Of a stretch of 64,000 bases of DNA, positions 61,568-64,000 are shown piece by piece (position 1 is the first letter of the stretch; every line of letters starts with the position of its first letter). Origin of the DNA: Rotaria sordida (Eukaryota; Rotifera; Eurotatoria; Philodinida; Philodinidae); the NCBI GenBank assembly GCA_905250125.1, contig CAJNOL010000566.1, positions 4,434-68,433 of the forward strand, read 5' to 3'. A program made the translations under genes and the position numbers. The notes under the pieces were generated by a model. The model was not told where the DNA came from and ran no database searches. It saw nothing but the letters and a program-made list of their open reading frames with translations.

Positions 61568-62581
61568 AAAACAAAAATTTAATATTTATTCTTATTTCTT
61601 TTTTCAAAAATTAATATATTATTCAAATTGTAGTTTTTCTCTTTTCTTTCGATTTAATTAATAATTAAAGATCGATTATATTAAAGTTTATATATATTAG
61701 ATTGATATTCATTACACTAAATTTCGATATTTCTTTTCACTTTAAACATACAAAGTAGTAGATATTTTTTTGGATTGTAGGAAGAGCTAGTAATTCAGCA
61801 GAAAGTACTTTCATTTTCGAACTGATGACCAGTGAACTGGCAGAAACGAAATCCACTGTGACAAGTCAGATCCTTGTTAATCGTTTAAGAAAATCCGCCT
61901 ATTATAGAAACTGTAACTTTTTAAAAGTCAGATGATTCGTTTTTTTTGTTATTTTACATTTAATTACGTAGTTCTAATTTCTGAATATCCTTCCTTATGA
62001 TTTTGAAATTGTATTTGTCTTGTGTGACACTACGTTCTCTTTGAATCAGCATAAGATAGTATTTTTTTTAATCTATGATATATTTTAGTAAATAAATGTG
62101 TAACACACGACATACAGAATCTCGTAGACAATATCAACTCCTATTGAGTCAAACGGTAATAGTTACCATTGAAAATTCATCGAGAGTGTTGCGTACCTTT
62201 TTCTCGTTTTTCATAGAATATATTTCATAATACAAGAAACTAATTAATCTATTGAAAAATCTATGTTTTTTTTTATCACAATTAGAATATGAATGTATGA
62301 AGGAAAATAAAACTAAATACTTTTCGATATAATTTCATCTTTGATTTCATGTTAATTTTCCATCATAGATAATTGCTTATCTTATTTGACCCATATTTTC
62401 AAACTATCTCTTTATAAAAAATAAACAAACAAGCTTTATTATTTATCTAAACGGTATATTTTTTCTTCGAAAAAAAAACAAAAAAAAACAACTACTTAAA
62501 CAAATGGTAGCAAAAAATTATCTAAAAAAAAATAAAACACTAGACAAGAGAAAAAACCGAATATGATTAACTTAAATAAAA
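61568..62581. other. Intergenic between the membrane-protein gene and COA6
   Basis: Convergent 3' ends. AT-rich, no coding sequence or clear repeat. Confidence 0.4.
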
Positions 62582-62836
62582 TTAAGGTGTAGGTTGTTGT
62601 TTTATAGATTTTAATTTGTCTGTTTCTACTTGACCAACTGCTAATTGTTGTTTAAATATATCATAATCGCGTTTTTGATCAAAATGTGTTACCCATGTTG
62701 CTGGACAACTTGATTCAAATAATTGACGATATTTTAAACATTTTTCTTTATCTTCTGTATTCATATCAAGACATTTCCAATATTCATCACGTGCTAACCA
62801 ACATTTTTGACGATAATTCTTATCAATAACAGACAT
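62582..62836 (-). CDS. COA6: Cytochrome c oxidase assembly factor 6 (COA6)
   Basis: A single exon encodes 84 aa. The twin-cysteine fold is intact: CWLARDEYWKC (CX9C) at about residues 12-22 and CLKYRQLFESSC (CX10C) at about 33-44, the spacing that marks COA6 among CHCH proteins. The invariant ARDEYWKCLD and SCPATWVTHFD-type stretches are present. COA6 acts in the mitochondrial intermembrane space in copper delivery to subunit COX2. Import would be by the MIA40 disulfide relay, consistent with the lack of a presequence. The start at 62836 gives MSVIDKNYRQK directly before the first Cys, usual for the family. Confidence 0.96.
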   Translation of the reverse strand: MSVIDKNYRQKCWLARDEYWKCLDMNTEDKEKCLKYRQLFESSCPATWVTHFDQKRDYDIFKQQLAVGQVETDKLKSIKQQPTP

Positions 62837-64000
62837 TATTAATCAAATTTTCAAAATCAAAAAACAAAAAAAAGTTCAAATTCTAATGCCAATATATAAG
62901 TAAAACAAAAAAAACTATAATCAACATGAATGGTTGATAGAAAAAACGTAAGAATACACGACAGAGGACGCTATTTTATTGTTTGATATGAATAATATTT
63001 ATGTTGTACATCTGCGTTCGCTGCAATATTGTAACACTAACTCTATCAATATATGCCTTTTTTGTGTAACGATGTGTAGTCTTTTTAGTATTAATATCTT
63101 TTAGATTGTTTTCTAAGATGATCCACTTTAGGTTTTTAAATCAAAGCATATAATCTATTTCTGACTGCTATCTAAATGATTATAATTCTCAGGTATAAAA
63201 ACTAATATTTGACATTTCTACCAATGGAATATATGCTTGAAATAGATATTATATAAAACATTAGACACAAGAATAATAGTATAATTTCATTTTGTGTTTT
63301 ATAATCATATTTTATTTTGATAAATAAATAAAAATTTGAATCCTTTGCAGCTATTATCTTTCATAAATAGGAAATTCCGAGTTTATTACTTTCATATTTC
63401 TATTGACGCTCAACAGAAATTTTCACTTATTTTTCTTTTTTTTTAAGAATAGGTGAGAGTCGATAATTTTTCCTCTTCTATCAGTCATAATCTACAGGTG
63501 ATCCGAGAAGAAAAGCTTGCCGACGCCATTAGCCATTCACACCTTTTGGCATACAATCACATCAATATTCAATTGTAAGAAACATGAATTTATATGCTCT
63601 CGGAAAAAGTCAAGTATTCTTTTCCCGTCGAAAATTCACTAACAATTATCCTTTTACAGATTCAAATGGTAATATAGATAGTATGATGGTTAAGGCAAGA
63701 AACATCCATATCCAAGATATATTTACTTTCGAATTTTTTACATGGTAGACTTGAATGAGACATTTGCCAGATTTCTAGCTTTCTAACTATCTCCAACACA
63801 AACGAAATACGATGAAATTTCACTTTCTCCTGTATTTCGCCTATTCTCACCAAAAAATTAAGTTTTGAAAGTAAAAATCGACTTTGGGAACAAAATCTTC
63901 TTTTAGATACAAACAGAACGTGAAATTCTCTATCGATTAGTCTTGTAGTTTTTTTTTTTCATTTCAATGCAAATCTCTTAGTTAGAAAATAGCATTTAAA
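62837..64000. other. Right-hand end, nothing recognised
   Basis: Upstream of COA6. AT-rich DNA with short open frames only. No repeat or RNA gene seen. Confidence 0.4.

Overview
The window looks like nuclear DNA of a bdelloid rotifer (Adineta/Rotaria type). It is strongly AT-rich. Most genes have metazoan-type exons joined by GT-AG introns of about 50-90 nt, although a few introns are kilobases long. There is one intronless, bacterial-looking gene of higher GC, a Ty3/gypsy element carrying an extra exonuclease ORF of a type described from Adineta, and many short G-rich tracts of the form TGTGGG, which I recall as the bdelloid telomere repeat. This assignment is inference: no rRNA or mitochondrial marker is present.

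Layout. 1.5-4.7 kb: cytosolic sulfotransferase (minus), whose large intron holds a 417 bp palindromic transposon. 6-8.8 kb: wreck of an LDLa/EGF receptor-like gene. 8.9-9.1 kb: B-box-like gene start cut off at a telomere-like hairpin. 9.6-18.4 kb: complete but decayed LTR retrotransposon (gag, pro-RT-RNaseH-IN, DEDDy exonuclease) with a 5 bp target duplication. 18.9-20.4 kb: ceramide synthase (plus). 20.4-35.6 kb: a gene-poor accessory block with telomere-like hairpins, ankyrin/HECT-like scraps, a bacterial-type VCBS-ASPIC/UnbV gene (24.8-26.7 kb), a SWIM-RING ligase (27.3-29.3 kb), a broken FG-GAP fragment, fold-back elements and a hAT-type element with an 8 bp duplication. 36.2-39.5 kb: aminotransferase class V/cysteine desulfurase-like gene, apparently fused to an N-terminal UBA-like segment. 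39.5-44.8 kb: gene-free, with a 957 bp fold-back element and hAT remnants. 44.9-47.8 kb: beta-sarcoglycan. 47.9-52.3 kb: nucleoside-phosphorylase-like gene hit by a 755 bp terminal-inverted-repeat insertion. 53.3-54.3 kb: ribosomal protein uS7 (RPS5). 56.7-59.9 kb: leucine-rich-repeat protein whose intron holds nested palindromes. 61.1 kb: small multi-spanning membrane protein. 62.6 kb: COA6.

The conserved genes are ordinary housekeeping functions (sphingolipid synthesis, translation, cytochrome oxidase assembly, muscle membrane complex) and do not form one pathway. The striking structure lies between them: a family of about 50-80 bp imperfect hairpins whose arms are TGTGGG-like on one side and CCCACA-like on the other, around a purine-rich centre. 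At least two sit exactly where a gene fragment stops. They may be relics of telomere capture or end fusion, or an undescribed hairpin-forming mobile element. All exon joins were made by eye from splice signals, reading frame and protein continuity.
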